A stretch of DNA of 36,734 nucleotides from Nostoc foliaceum FACHB-393 (GTDB lineage Bacteria > Cyanobacteriota > Cyanobacteriia > Cyanobacteriales > Nostocaceae). Positions 1-7,556 of the stretch are shown piece after piece. The notes beneath the pieces are model-generated. The model was given only the letters and a program-made list of their open reading frames with translations, was not told the DNA's origin and made no database searches. The stretch is taken from NCBI RefSeq assembly GCF_014698505.1, contig NZ_JACJTD010000063.1, positions 1 through 36,734 of the forward strand. The letters are read 5' to 3'. Position 1 is the first letter of the stretch. Every line of letters begins with the position of its first letter. The position numbers and the translations under genes are program-made.

Positions 1-137
1 CCAGATGGCGAGTTGCCAGCCGCTACTGAAACTACTATCAAACTCTCAGATATAGTTCTGCCTCAACACCAGCCCCGACGATACTTTGACCCACAAGCAT
101 TAAAAGAATTAGTCTCGTCAGTCAAGCAGCATGGCAT
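1..137. repeat. Terminal redundancy of a circular molecule (left copy)
   Basis: Bases 1-137 are identical to 36598-36734. The reading frame of parB continues without a break from the right end into the left end, so this is an assembly overlap of a circular replicon of 36,597 bp, not a biological terminal repeat. Confidence 0.95.
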
Positions 138-1080
138 CCTCCAACCTTTGTTGGTGCGGACAATTGGCGGAGGGAAATACGAATTAGTAGCAGGAGAGCG
201 ACGTTATCGGGCAGGACTTGAAGCCAAACTTGAAGTCGCGCCTGTGGTTGTGCGTGAGCTATCTGATGACCAAGCGTTTCAGTTGGCTTTGATTGAAAAC
301 CTGCAACGAGAAGACCTTAACCCCGTTGAAGAAACTGAAGGTATCTTGCACCTGTTGGCAATCCGGCTGCATTGCGATGTAGAAGCCGTCAAATCCTTGC
401 TGTATCGAATGAAAAACGCTCACAGTAAGGGGGAACAGCCGTCAAAATCCTCATTAAATGAATCTAGTAAAAACGTTTTTCCTAACTCAGATAATCCACA
501 AACTGAGGACAACATTTCTGAGCATTTAGCCGATAAAAATGAATCTAGTAAAAACGTTTTTCCTAACCCCGATAATCCACAAACTCTTGACAACGTTTCT
601 GACCATTTAGCCGAGAAAACTGAATCTAGTAAAAACGTTTCTCCTAACCTAGATGAAGAACAATCAAACACGGTACAACAGGTGTTTGAGAGTTTGGGAC
701 TCATGAATTGGCTATCGTTCATCACCACACGCTTACCTTTGCTCAATCTGCCCGAAGAAATTTTAATAGCACTGCGAGAAGGGAAACTGGAATACACCAA
801 AGCACAAGTCTTGGCGCGGGTAAGGAATAATGAAATCCGAAAAAAACTTTTATCCGAAGCGATAGCCTCGGATTGGTCTTTAAGCCAAATCAAAGAAAAA
901 ATCACAGCTTGGACTGATGATGAACAAGCATCCTCGTCTAAAGCATCTAACCAAATACCAGACCGCCTCCAAAATATCACCCAGCGCATTAAAAAGCGTC
1001 AGCTTTGGAAAGAACCTAGAAAGCAAAAGCAGTTGGTAAACCTTTTAAACAAGCTCGAAGCCTTACTAGGGGATGAGTGA
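1..1080 (+). CDS. parB: ParB partition protein (3' part; gene starts at 36520 across the join)
   Basis: Chromosome-type ParB/Spo0J protein that binds centromere sites and works with ParA to segregate the plasmid. The window opens inside the gene; joined to 36520-36597 it encodes 385 residues. The N-terminal ParB/Srx domain carries the nucleotide-binding GERRYRA box (about residue 91 of the full protein) and the ENLQREDLNPVEE motif. A central helix-turn-helix region follows, split by a low-complexity linker of 27-residue repeats, then a charged C-terminus that probably dimerises. Its ATG overlaps the stop of parA, so the two are translationally coupled. A first start could be read at the TTG at 13, but the continuous frame from the right end shows the true start. 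No parS site was recognised nearby. Confidence 0.93.
   Translation, partial: PDGELPAATETTIKLSDIVLPQHQPRRYFDPQALKELVSSVKQHGILQPLLVRTIGGGKYELVAGERRYRAGLEAKLEVAPVVVRELSDDQAFQLALIENLQREDLNPVEETEGILHLLAIRLHCDVEAVKSLLYRMKNAHSKGEQPSKSSLNESSKNVFPNSDNPQTEDNISEHLADKNESSKNVFPNPDNPQTLDNVSDHLAEKTESSKNVSPNLDEEQSNTVQQVFESLGLMNWLSFITTRLPLLNLPEEILIALREGKLEYTKAQVLARVRNNEIRKKLLSEAIASDWSLSQIKEKITAWTDDEQASSSKASNQIPDRLQNITQRIKKRQLWKEPRKQKQLVNLLNKLEALLGDE
460..660 (+). repeat. 81-bp tandem repeat inside parB
   Basis: Units begin with GAATCTAGTAAAAACGTTT at 460, 541 and 622, exactly 81 bp (27 codons) apart; the third unit is partial. Encoded units start ESSKNVFPN or ESSKNVSPN and contain DNPQT. They form the linker between the ParB N-terminal domain and the DNA-binding region. 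Confidence 0.9.
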
Positions 1081-1082
1081 CT

Positions 1083-1364
1083 ATGACCGCTACAGTCCCA
1101 CAGCAACAACAGCCTATCACCGAGCATCTGGGGCATCAGGACAACCCAGAGACATTGGTAATGGCATTATCCTTAAATATAATTACCGTTGCGAGAGGGT
1201 GATTGCGCTCTTTCTGTTCAAGCCTGTGCAATTACGGGATGGTCATCAAAACTGAACCAAAAGCTTCTCAGTTGGGTGCAAACCTGATTGGTTGCCACTT
1301 TGAAAGTCAGCCAAAGAACCACATTTATTGGGTAGATGTCGATGCAGTAGACGAAATGCAATAA
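1083..1364 (+). pseudogene. Small gene after parB interrupted by one in-frame TGA
   Basis: An ATG at 1083, two bases after the parB stop, opens a frame beginning MTATVPQQQQP that ends at TGA 1200-1202. The same frame continues openly to TAA 1362-1364, with an internal ATG at 1239 starting MVIKTEPKASQ and ending WVDVDAVDEMQ. Together they would make about 93 residues; one CGA-to-TGA change would explain the break. A 60-residue overlapping frame from ATG 1073 also exists but looks less protein-like. Function unknown; the two halves could instead be two short peptides. Confidence 0.45.
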
Positions 1365-1437
1365 TTTTTATTGGAGTTCAAGTTTATGTTTCTGCAAGAT
1401 TATCTATTTAACTAAATGGGTTAAGTTAGCAACAGAG

Positions 1438-1773
1438 ATGTCAATACCAAAAAAAGGTACAAGAAAGATAATAGTTGATGGAGAACCATTTATCTGGCTA
1501 ATCCGAAGACAAGCCACTAACTCTCAAGCAGACTATCCTGATGGACATCTTCATGTTGCAGTAGAACACGCTACTGAGCATGGGTCAGTATTAGTAATTC
1601 TTACTGATAGACTTCATCCACAGGGGTTTAGCCTTGAAATAACCGCAGTCACACCAAAAGATGTAGCGTTATGGATAAAACAAGCTATGCAAATCGGATG
1701 GTTGCCTAAAAAGTCAGGTATAACCTTTAAGGTTCGCGTTATTGACAATACTATTATCAAAATTGCAACTTAG
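1438..1773 (+). CDS. Hypothetical protein, 111 residues
   Basis: A compact soluble protein with no signal peptide or membrane segment. It begins MSIPKKGTRKI and has alternating beta-rich stretches (IIVDGEPFIWLI, GSVLVILTD), then ITAVTPKDVALWIKQAMQIGWLP, which looks like a helix ending the fold. I recall similar small conserved proteins of unknown function in cyanobacteria and other bacteria, but cannot name a family from sequence alone. The ATG is preceded only by a weak purine run. It stands alone between the par operon and a long intergenic stretch. Confidence 0.7.
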   Translation: MSIPKKGTRKIIVDGEPFIWLIRRQATNSQADYPDGHLHVAVEHATEHGSVLVILTDRLHPQGFSLEITAVTPKDVALWIKQAMQIGWLPKKSGITFKVRVIDNTIIKIAT

Positions 1774-2173
1774 GAAAAAAGCAACTGCATTCTATTTCAG
1801 CAGTAAGAAACAAAAGGCAATAGTTTCTTACCGAGACAACAAAAAGGTGAATTCTCAAGGGTTACGGCAAGTACGACCACGCATCTCTATTGCGACGCAT
1901 TGGCTCCCAAAATTGCGATCGCAGCCAATGTGTCGCAATCAAGGTACTCCGCATTGGCTCTAGAAACGCTTAATTCAATAGCAACAATGTCTTTACTCCA
2001 GTAAAACTCTTCTTTGGTCACGATATTTGACGCTTATTAAACTTTAAATTTAGTAGAAAAGATTTTAATGTGCTTAACAAGATAATCAACAAACGCGATC
2101 GCAGTATTGAAAGCGGCTCATCAATTCCTTAGCGTAAGTTCCTGTTCGATTGCTCATTTATCCCCAATACCTA
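1774..2173. other. Intergenic stretch with one strong hairpin and HIP1-type sites
   Basis: No convincing gene; the longest frame (from 1742) overlaps the preceding gene and has poor composition. It holds an inverted repeat at 1890-1938 and GCGATCGC-like sites near 1916 and 2096. The gene to the right ends toward it. Confidence 0.6.
1890..1938. repeat. 16-bp inverted repeat around a HIP1-like site
   Basis: TTGCGACGCATTGGCT (1890-1905) faces AGCCAATGTGTCGCAA (1923-1938) with one mismatch; the loop contains GCGATCGC. A third partial copy, GCATTGGCT, lies at 1951-1959. It could end transcripts of the gene ending at 1773, but there is no T-run, so a dispersed cyanobacterial repeat is as likely. 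Confidence 0.7.
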
Positions 2174-3667
2174 TTAGGCATTATCATTTATCCATTTACA
2201 TTGTTTATAATGCCACTTGAGCGCTTCTTTATTAGGGTATAGTGTCGTATCTTTAGGAAGCCTAATTGTTTTACCGTTGAGTTCCCCATAACTTGTGTTT
2301 TGTAATTCTGGCGCAATACATACTTTATTCGTTTCTGGGTGAATAGTAAGGAGATAAAGGTCAAATAGGGTATGAATATCAGAACGAAGAATTAGCCCAT
2401 TCCAGATTTCGTTAGTGTCATCTCCTTTATATGGGTAAATATGGGCAGCTTCTAGTGCTTGTTCTGCATTACAACCAGTTACAGTGCATTCCTTATTATA
2501 AACTGCAAGTATTTTTTTACGAAAAGCTTGTTGTCCTCTCCGACGAACAATAGATGAGAGAATATAGTTTCTGGCATCTTGTATATTTTCTGGCTGAAAA
2601 AAGCCTGAATTATCAACATCTTTAATCGTACTGTCTAATATAGATTCATCCTGTTTCCAAAAACGATTTTCGTTTAAATCAGAAGGAACTTGCCAAACCT
2701 TAAAACTATATTTATCATCTTGGGGCGCGGTACATCCTGCTGCTAGCATCTTACCATCTGCACTAAATGAAATAGCTGCTAAGTTTGAAAACTCTAAATA
2801 ATGAATTATTTGATTCGTTTCTAAATTGTAGACTCTGACTTTCCTATTACCTGCATTACTAGCAAGTAATTTTCCATCAGGACTAATTGCAAAATAATCA
2901 ACATATTCTAAATCTTTAGACAGAGTAAATAGTAATTTTCCGGTTGTTATACACCAAAATTTTATACCACCTCCCCCACTACTAATCACAGTTTTCCCGT
3001 CAGGAGTGATTGCAACACATCGTACATTATATGAATGTCCAATCAAATTATGAATAAGCTGTTTAGTTTCTACATCCCAAATTTTTATTGTTTTGTCATT
3101 GCTTCCACTAACTAAAAAACGACAGTCAGGGGAAAAAATAAGACAATTAATCCTTAAAGAGTGTGCAGAAAGTGTATCTATTGACTTAATTGTTTCTTGA
3201 CCCCAAAGGTAGATACTTGTATTTTTCGTATTAAGATTTTTATACTTATTCTCGCCTCCACTTGCAATAAATTTTCCATCTGGGCTGAATTTGACACAAT
3301 GAATTGGATCTTTACGAAAGAAGGTTTGTGTTTGAACCAAATTTCCCGTCTGTAAATTCCATAACTTAACAGTATTATCTAGACTAGCACTAGCAATGAT
3401 TTGTCCATTTGAACTAGTGTCTAGTGAGTAAATTGTTCTTGAATGTCCAGATAACACATTTTTTAATTTTCCACAATTCAAATCCCAAATTGCAATATCA
3501 TTAGCGCAAGCACCAGCAAGAAATTGCCCATTAGGTGTAAAAGAGATTCCATAAGCACTTCCAAATTTTCCTACGGGATAGGAAAAGCTATGTATACATT
3601 TCCATTCATTATCAAGAGTTTTACTTTCTAGAAAAAATGAAATTTCTTCATTTGTGTTCTCTATCAT
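2174..3667 (-). CDS. WD40 repeat protein fused to a C-terminal HNH endonuclease
   Basis: A 497-residue protein from the ATG at 3667, which has an AGGA ribosome site 7 bases upstream; an upstream start at 3712 is possible. Residues about 30-345 contain at least seven WD40-type units with hallmark strings such as FSPDGKFIASG, SNDKTIKIWD and TPDGKTVISS, forming a probable beta-propeller. The last ~120 residues match an HNH_2-type nuclease: AAHIYPYKGD, WNGLILRSDIHTLFD, with likely catalytic or metal residues H409, N423 and H432. No signal peptide or membrane segment. The propeller is the likely sensing or scaffold part and the HNH domain the effector, a layout expected of a conflict or defence protein; that role is inference. 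It stands alone on its strand. Confidence 0.85.
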   Translation of the reverse strand: MIENTNEEISFFLESKTLDNEWKCIHSFSYPVGKFGSAYGISFTPNGQFLAGACANDIAIWDLNCGKLKNVLSGHSRTIYSLDTSSNGQIIASASLDNTVKLWNLQTGNLVQTQTFFRKDPIHCVKFSPDGKFIASGGENKYKNLNTKNTSIYLWGQETIKSIDTLSAHSLRINCLIFSPDCRFLVSGSNDKTIKIWDVETKQLIHNLIGHSYNVRCVAITPDGKTVISSGGGGIKFWCITTGKLLFTLSKDLEYVDYFAISPDGKLLASNAGNRKVRVYNLETNQIIHYLEFSNLAAISFSADGKMLAAGCTAPQDDKYSFKVWQVPSDLNENRFWKQDESILDSTIKDVDNSGFFQPENIQDARNYILSSIVRRRGQQAFRKKILAVYNKECTVTGCNAEQALEAAHIYPYKGDDTNEIWNGLILRSDIHTLFDLYLLTIHPETNKVCIAPELQNTSYGELNGKTIRLPKDTTLYPNKEALKWHYKQCKWINDNA

Positions 3668-4055
3668 TCTGAATCCTGACAATTTCAACAACACTATATG
3701 AAGTATTCCCATCTATGGGGCAGGATTTGTCCTGCCAAAACGTGGAGTAAAACTTGGCTCGATCTAAACCTTGCTGCCAAAAACTAGATTTATGCGATCG
3801 CGCCATGCGTTAATTGAGGCCACTTCAAAAAACTGTTTCAAAATTTTTTGTAGTCTGTTTCTTATTGAGTATCTTCAAATATTTTGATGTGAGAACTCGT
3901 TGCGAATCATGCGGCAACGCGGAGTATAAAGGGGCGGGCAGGCTTGGACTGGTCGGCTCAATACCTATAAGGGTTAAGAAAAAGATTATACGGAAAGTTT
4001 CCGTATAATAAATAGTTGGGCTGCTAGTGATTCGGAAAATCAAACAAAGGAACTA
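3668..4055. other. Intergenic stretch upstream of the GNAT gene
   Basis: No convincing gene; a 64-codon frame at 3814 lacks support. It holds a HIP1-type site near 3795, an imperfect GGCAGGATTTGTCCTGCC palindrome at 3719-3736, and the promoter-palindrome at 3986-4009. Confidence 0.6.
3986..4009 (+). promoter_or_regulatory. Perfect palindrome overlapping a -10 box upstream of the GNAT gene
   Basis: TTATACGGAAA (3986-3996) and TTTCCGTATAA (3998-4008) are perfect reverse complements around one base. The right arm contains TATAAT at 4004-4009, about 47 bases before the ATG at 4056. This is the layout of a repressor site over a promoter. The regulator is not identified. Confidence 0.6.
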
Positions 4056-4529
4056 ATGAATCTAGTGTCTTTTAACCGGGGGCTACAGAGTAAGCTTGAA
4101 GAATTCTTGATAATCATATGTGAAAATCGTGGCCACAAATTCGACCCAACTGGCAGACAGTCAGACATTAGGAAAATCGAGGATGTATACCAAAGCGATG
4201 GCGGTAATTTTTGGGTTTTGGAATCAGCTGGCTCAATTGTCGGGACTATTGCTTTAAAGATAATTGATCGCAAAGAATGTATTGGAGAGATTAAAAGATA
4301 TTTTGTGTTACCCACCCTTCAAGGACAGGGGCTTGGGCAAATGTTGATAGGTCATGCGATAGATGTAGCGATCGGCAATGGTTTGAAAAAATTAAGACTG
4401 GACACAATGAGACAATCTAAGGCCGCTATTTATATATTTAAGAAGAACGGCTTCTACGAAATAGAGAAATACAACAACAATGATGTGGCTGAAATCTTTA
4501 TGGAAAAAGATCTGTCCAATCGACTGTAA
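4056..4529 (+). CDS. GNAT family N-acetyltransferase
   Basis: A 157-residue cytoplasmic enzyme expected to transfer an acetyl group from acetyl-CoA to an unknown amine. The acetyl-CoA loop QGQGLG lies at about residues 92-97, preceded by the beta-strand IGEIKRYFVLP and followed by the helix MLIGHAIDVAI; the C-terminal AAIYIFKKNGFYEI is the usual GNAT motif B region. Length is normal for a single GNAT domain. The start is supported by AAAGGA five bases before the ATG. A palindrome sits over the probable promoter, so transcription is likely repressor-controlled. Substrate cannot be read from sequence. Confidence 0.88.
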   Translation: MNLVSFNRGLQSKLEEFLIIICENRGHKFDPTGRQSDIRKIEDVYQSDGGNFWVLESAGSIVGTIALKIIDRKECIGEIKRYFVLPTLQGQGLGQMLIGHAIDVAIGNGLKKLRLDTMRQSKAAIYIFKKNGFYEIEKYNNNDVAEIFMEKDLSNRL

Positions 4530-4701
4530 TTTCTTCGTATCCACGGGCACATACAACAGCACCTACACCCATATTTCAAATATTTTTAATATGATAGTTT
4601 CAATTCCCAATTCCAATATTTACCCAAATCTTATTTAGTAAAGCTTTATATTTAACCCCGCAGTTATGGCGGGAATCTGGTTCCCTGGTTCATCTCATTT
4701 A

Positions 4702-4731
4702 ACCCCACTTGCGATTATCCGGCAGTGGGGT
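4702..4731 (+). terminator. Possible terminator hairpin
   Basis: ACCCCACT (4702-4709) pairs with AGTGGGGT (4724-4731) across a 14-base loop, followed by ATTTTG. It lies about 170 bases after the GNAT stop, so it may end that transcript. Confidence 0.4.
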
Positions 4732-4780
4732 ATTTTGATGTTCAAATTAAGACCCCGTTACATTTAAGCCACACACAAAA

Positions 4781-4800
4781 ACTGTGGATATCTCCACAGT
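4781..4800. repeat. 20-bp palindrome
   Basis: ACTGTGGA and TCCACAGT are perfect reverse complements around TATC. It may be an operator; no neighbouring gene starts close enough to decide. Confidence 0.5.
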
Positions 4801-5122
4801 GAGATCGCACCTACTGGTTGAGGGACTGCCGTGTAGACGTTGGTATAGAAATGTCGTAATTCCCATATAACCCGACATAAAAGGGCGATCGCAGGCACGA
4901 CCAAGAAAGGAAGTTGCACAGCACTGGCTACTGAAAGCCTTATAAATAAAGCACTTTGAGCTAAGTAATCAAAGTTTTCTTAATTGGTTTTCTTACTTGC
5001 CCTTTATTCTATACATTAAGTTTTAAGGCAACGTACTAAATATAAAAGTGTTTTTTATCTCCCTATAAACGACAAAAATCTTGTTTTCCATACGCCCGAT
5101 AAGAGTGTTTAGCAAGTTGAAA

Positions 5123-5677
5123 TTATGGGCAAATTTGAGAAAAAGTCAGATTTTTTCTGGCAGATTTTGTATAAATTCTAACTGCTAAGTCTTCTGGATG
5201 TCCTAGACAATCACCGTAACATCCATTAACAAAAGCAGTCCCCTGATCTCCAACTAACTCAAGAACAAAACGACCAGCTTCTCCTCCTGCACTAAAATCA
5301 GTTTGCTGATAATGTCTACCTTCTGCAAACCCCTGTGTTTGTATATGTCCAATATAATTTTTCAGTTGTTTGCACTCATTTAGCTGAGTAATAGCTTGCT
5401 TGTAATAAGATTCATATTCTCTAAAACCTAAATAATTTCTATACTCAATTGGCATAATCAATCCGGGAGTTAGCTTTGCAGTAGAAGCTATACAGTAAGG
5501 AATTAAAATTACTAATAATAAACAAAGTGTATATTTTACAGACAGTTGATAACGATATTGGATTTCATTTAAAATTTTGCAAGATATGTAAATACAAACA
5601 AAAGGTAATACTAGCAAAAAACTAGAAAATAAATTAACTAAAATGAACACATCTACATATAGTAATTTAGCTGTCAT
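5123..5677 (-). CDS. Membrane protein of unknown function
   Basis: A 184-residue protein from the ATG at 5677; an in-frame TTG lies two codons earlier. Two hydrophobic helices occupy about residues 7-32 and 48-66. They are followed by a soluble region with helix-forming YESYYKQAITQLNECKQLKNYIG, then GRFVLELVGDQGTAFVNGCYGDC. The last part is faintly like the Coa1/Tim21-type beta domain found after a single membrane helix, but I would not assign it. It follows the membrane gene starting at 6123 with only 17 bases between, so the two are probably co-transcribed and may form a complex. Confidence 0.65.
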   Translation of the reverse strand: MTAKLLYVDVFILVNLFSSFLLVLPFVCIYISCKILNEIQYRYQLSVKYTLCLLLVILIPYCIASTAKLTPGLIMPIEYRNYLGFREYESYYKQAITQLNECKQLKNYIGHIQTQGFAEGRHYQQTDFSAGGEAGRFVLELVGDQGTAFVNGCYGDCLGHPEDLAVRIYTKSARKNLTFSQICP

Positions 5678-5694
5678 TTTCAATGATTTAATAT

Positions 5695-6123
5695 TTAAGT
5701 TACTTTTACTAAAAAACTATCAATTGTTAAAGTTATAACTAAAATTATTGGAGATATCAATAAAATTCCAGTTAACAAATACAAGTATATAAGATATTTG
5801 TAGGCATTAATAGGTAAAATAATCAAATTAAGAATGCAACCTATAAGCGCAGCAATAATAACTACAAAAACTGAGAAACTTTCCTGCTTAACACTAAAAG
5901 TTCCAAGAGTTACTGCACTACAAGATAATGCAACAAATAATGCCATTGAAAAACTAAAAGGAAAATCACCTGGGTTATTCAACCAAACTCCAATAAAATC
6001 ATCTCTCAAAAAAATACTTGGTAAAGCTAATAAAAACAAAAACGGGCAACTAACGATAAATATTAGACTAGTAATAGCTGCGGCAGATGTTTTAAAATCC
6101 AAATACTTATAATTTTTGTTCAT
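5695..6123 (-). CDS. Four-helix integral membrane protein of unknown function
   Basis: A 142-residue, almost entirely hydrophobic protein starting MNKNYKYLDFK. Four likely membrane helices lie at roughly residues 13-36, 56-76, 82-104 and 109-137. No enzymatic motif is visible. First gene of a two-gene leftward operon with the next membrane protein. The surrounding DNA is AT-rich, and no clear ribosome site precedes the ATG. Confidence 0.65.
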   Translation of the reverse strand: MNKNYKYLDFKTSAAAITSLIFIVSCPFLFLLALPSIFLRDDFIGVWLNNPGDFPFSFSMALFVALSCSAVTLGTFSVKQESFSVFVVIIAALIGCILNLIILPINAYKYLIYLYLLTGILLISPIILVITLTIDSFLVKVT

Positions 6124-6292
6124 TTTTGTTTTGAAATATAGCGGTTAATAATCAAATTTACTAAAGATATGTCAACAGCAAATATAATCTATTATTTAAA
6201 ATGAATTGGTTTTTATAACAAATGTATTTCATTTTAAATTTATTTAATTTTAATAGTTAATAACTGAAGTGTCACTTTCTATCTAGAATTTA

Positions 6293-6417
6293 GAACTCGT
6301 TGCGATGAGGCGGCGTAGCGGAGTGGCTCTTGCGGGCATGAGGGTTTAGTCAACACAACCAGTAATCTCCCTGCCCGTAAGAGCCACCGCCTCATCGAGC
6401 GAAGCGGCAACGAGTTC
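6293..6417. repeat. Compound 125-bp inverted repeat (cruciform-capable)
   Basis: Left arm parts GAACTCGTTGC (6293-6303), GATGAGGCGG (6304-6313) and GTGGCTCTTGCGGGCA (6323-6338) pair with TGCCCGTAAGAGCCAC (6372-6387, one mismatch), CCGCCTCATC (6387-6396) and GCAACGAGTTC (6407-6417). The bulges carry GCGTAGC and GCGAAGC, the same core as the mini-palindromes at 10437-10805. Confidence 0.85.
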
Positions 6418-6433
6418 GTCGGTTCAACACGGC

Positions 6434-6568
6434 TCACCGACTAAAACCCCTAGAGCGTTGCTTTTGCTCCACTATCTCTTGCTGTTGTTCAATAAGAATC
6501 TCATTCCAAGTTCGCCCACTAGGTGCAATTCTTTTAGCCGCTTCCGAAAAACTTCGCACCCGAAGCAT
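6434..6568 (-). pseudogene. Remnant of the 3' end of a second relaxase gene
   Basis: A 44-codon frame starting MLRVRSFSEAAKRI and ending SRGFSR. Its end, W-(N/S)-x-x-L then a Gln/Glu-rich run then RGFS, matches the C-terminus of the intact relaxase ending at 8315 (DWSQEL then a Gln/Glu-rich run then ERGFSL). The bases just after both stops are also alike (TGAGCC). The rest of the gene is missing and is replaced upstream by the 11-bp repeat array. It could still be translated as a small peptide, but a decayed gene tail is more likely. Confidence 0.5.
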
Positions 6569-6579
6569 TAATTTACTCG

Positions 6580-6806
6580 AATGGAATTTATAAGGTATTT
6601 ACAAGGATTTTTTTGAAAATGGCGTTTGTAAGGTAAACCAATGGCATTTCAATGGTATTCCAATGGCAAATATAAGGATTTATTTGCACCTTCAACACTG
6701 AAAATCACCGTTTTTTACAAAATCCTTCTTTTTTGTCAAAAATAAGGTAAAACAATGGCATCTCCAAGGTGTTTACAAGGTAAACATAAGGTAAAAGTAA
6801 GGATTT
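6580..6806. repeat. Helically phased 11-bp repeat arrays
   Basis: The GG of a loose unit A-A-(T/A/G)-GG-(T/C/A)-A recurs at 6583, 6594, 6605, then 6621, 6632, 6643, 6654, 6665, 6676, and in a second block at 6746, 6757, 6768, 6779, 6790, 6801. Within blocks the step is exactly 11 bp, about one helical turn, so all sites face one side of the DNA. Typical units are AATGGCATTTC and AAGGTAAACAT. Confidence 0.85.
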
Positions 6807-7080
6807 CGACCCCGAAAACCTCATTTACCACCCTGATTTTTCCGCCAAAAATTTCTGTCCAAAACTTACGCACAGTACGCAATCTTTTTAGGCCAGTTTT
6901 TTGAGCCAAAACTAAAAAGACTTGAACCAACATCAAAAAACAATACTCACTAACTACATTTGTAATATCAAAACAGCACTCCACTTTTGAGTTACACCTT
7001 AGCGGCGCTGTAAACATCACTTATTACATAGGGTTTATGTAGTTTACCAGTATTGAAATAGTAGTTCTAAATACCTTGCC

Positions 7081-7209
7081 CAAGTGGTAGCTGTTGGGTA
7101 GCTCAACTGGTGACACACAGCTACCAGTTGAGTAGTAAAAAAGCGAGTTGTTGAAAATTTGATCATTCCCCAACTGGTAGCTATAGAGTAGCCCTACAGC
7201 TACCAGTTG
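7081..7209. repeat. Two inverted pairs of CAACTGGTAGCTGT-type repeats
   Basis: CAAGTGGTAGCTGT (7081-7094) faces ACAGCTACCAGTTG (7117-7130); CAACTGGTAGCTAT (7171-7184) faces ACAGCTACCAGTTG (7196-7209). A further partial copy, CTCAACTGGTG, is at 7102-7112. Candidate protein-binding repeats. Confidence 0.8.
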
Positions 7210-7287
7210 AGCATAAGACTTTTTGCGAAAATTTCTAGCGTAATGCTTTCTGACTATGACTTACAGCAAATTTTGATTGCCTGTTTC

Positions 7288-7372
7288 ATTCTCAATAACT
7301 TCAAAATTATTGAGAATACATAATACATTTATGTTGCAATTGTGCTTCATAAATTATTTCTAGAGCTTAACC
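7288..7372. repeat. Hairpin repeat family, copy 1
   Basis: ATTCTCAATAA (7288-7298) pairs perfectly with TTATTGAGAAT (7307-7317). A conserved tail follows (TAATAC..TTT.TGTTGCAATTGTGCTTCA..AAT and later GAGCTTAACC). Related copies lie at 7713 and 8201. Confidence 0.8.
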
Positions 7373-7501
7373 TGCCACGCTAACATCCGATTTTTTTTCT
7401 TCATGCCTGAATAGAAATTGTTCCTTTTACAATCTCCACGCTTGTTAATAGAGATGAAACTTGTTTTAAGTGGTGAAATTGTCTGATTAATCACAGTTAC
7501 A

Positions 7502-7556
7502 AATAGCAGACATTTTGCACCTAAAACCCCGATTCCTGTGCAAAATGTCTGCTATT
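7502..7556. repeat. Perfect 19-bp inverted repeat
   Basis: AATAGCAGACATTTTGCAC (7502-7520) and GTGCAAAATGTCTGCTATT (7538-7556) are perfect reverse complements around 17 bases. A third copy of the right arm core, CAAAATGTCTGCTATTTA, is at 7618-7635. Confidence 0.85.

Larger units (their letters stand above)
4530..5122. other. Intergenic stretch with two short inverted repeats
   Basis: No gene seen. It contains a terminator-like hairpin (4702-4731), a perfect palindrome (4781-4800), a HIP1-type site near 4886, and at 4823-4841 a string (GACTGCCGTGTAGACGTTGG) that recurs with one change at 28707-28725 next to the HigBA module. Confidence 0.6.

Noticed and set aside
1073..1255. 60-codon frame overlapping the end of parB
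   Set aside because: The frame from 1083, open on both sides of one stop, has a more protein-like composition and a better position.
3890..3990. Possible tRNA
   Set aside because: GC-rich pieces do not form a cloverleaf with an identifiable T-loop and acceptor stem.
3814..4008. 64-codon frame before the GNAT gene
   Set aside because: It runs through the palindromic promoter, has odd composition and no ribosome site.
6736..7020. 94-codon leftward frame in the repeat region
   Set aside because: Its C-terminal part is just translation of the 11-bp repeats; no ribosome site and no family look.
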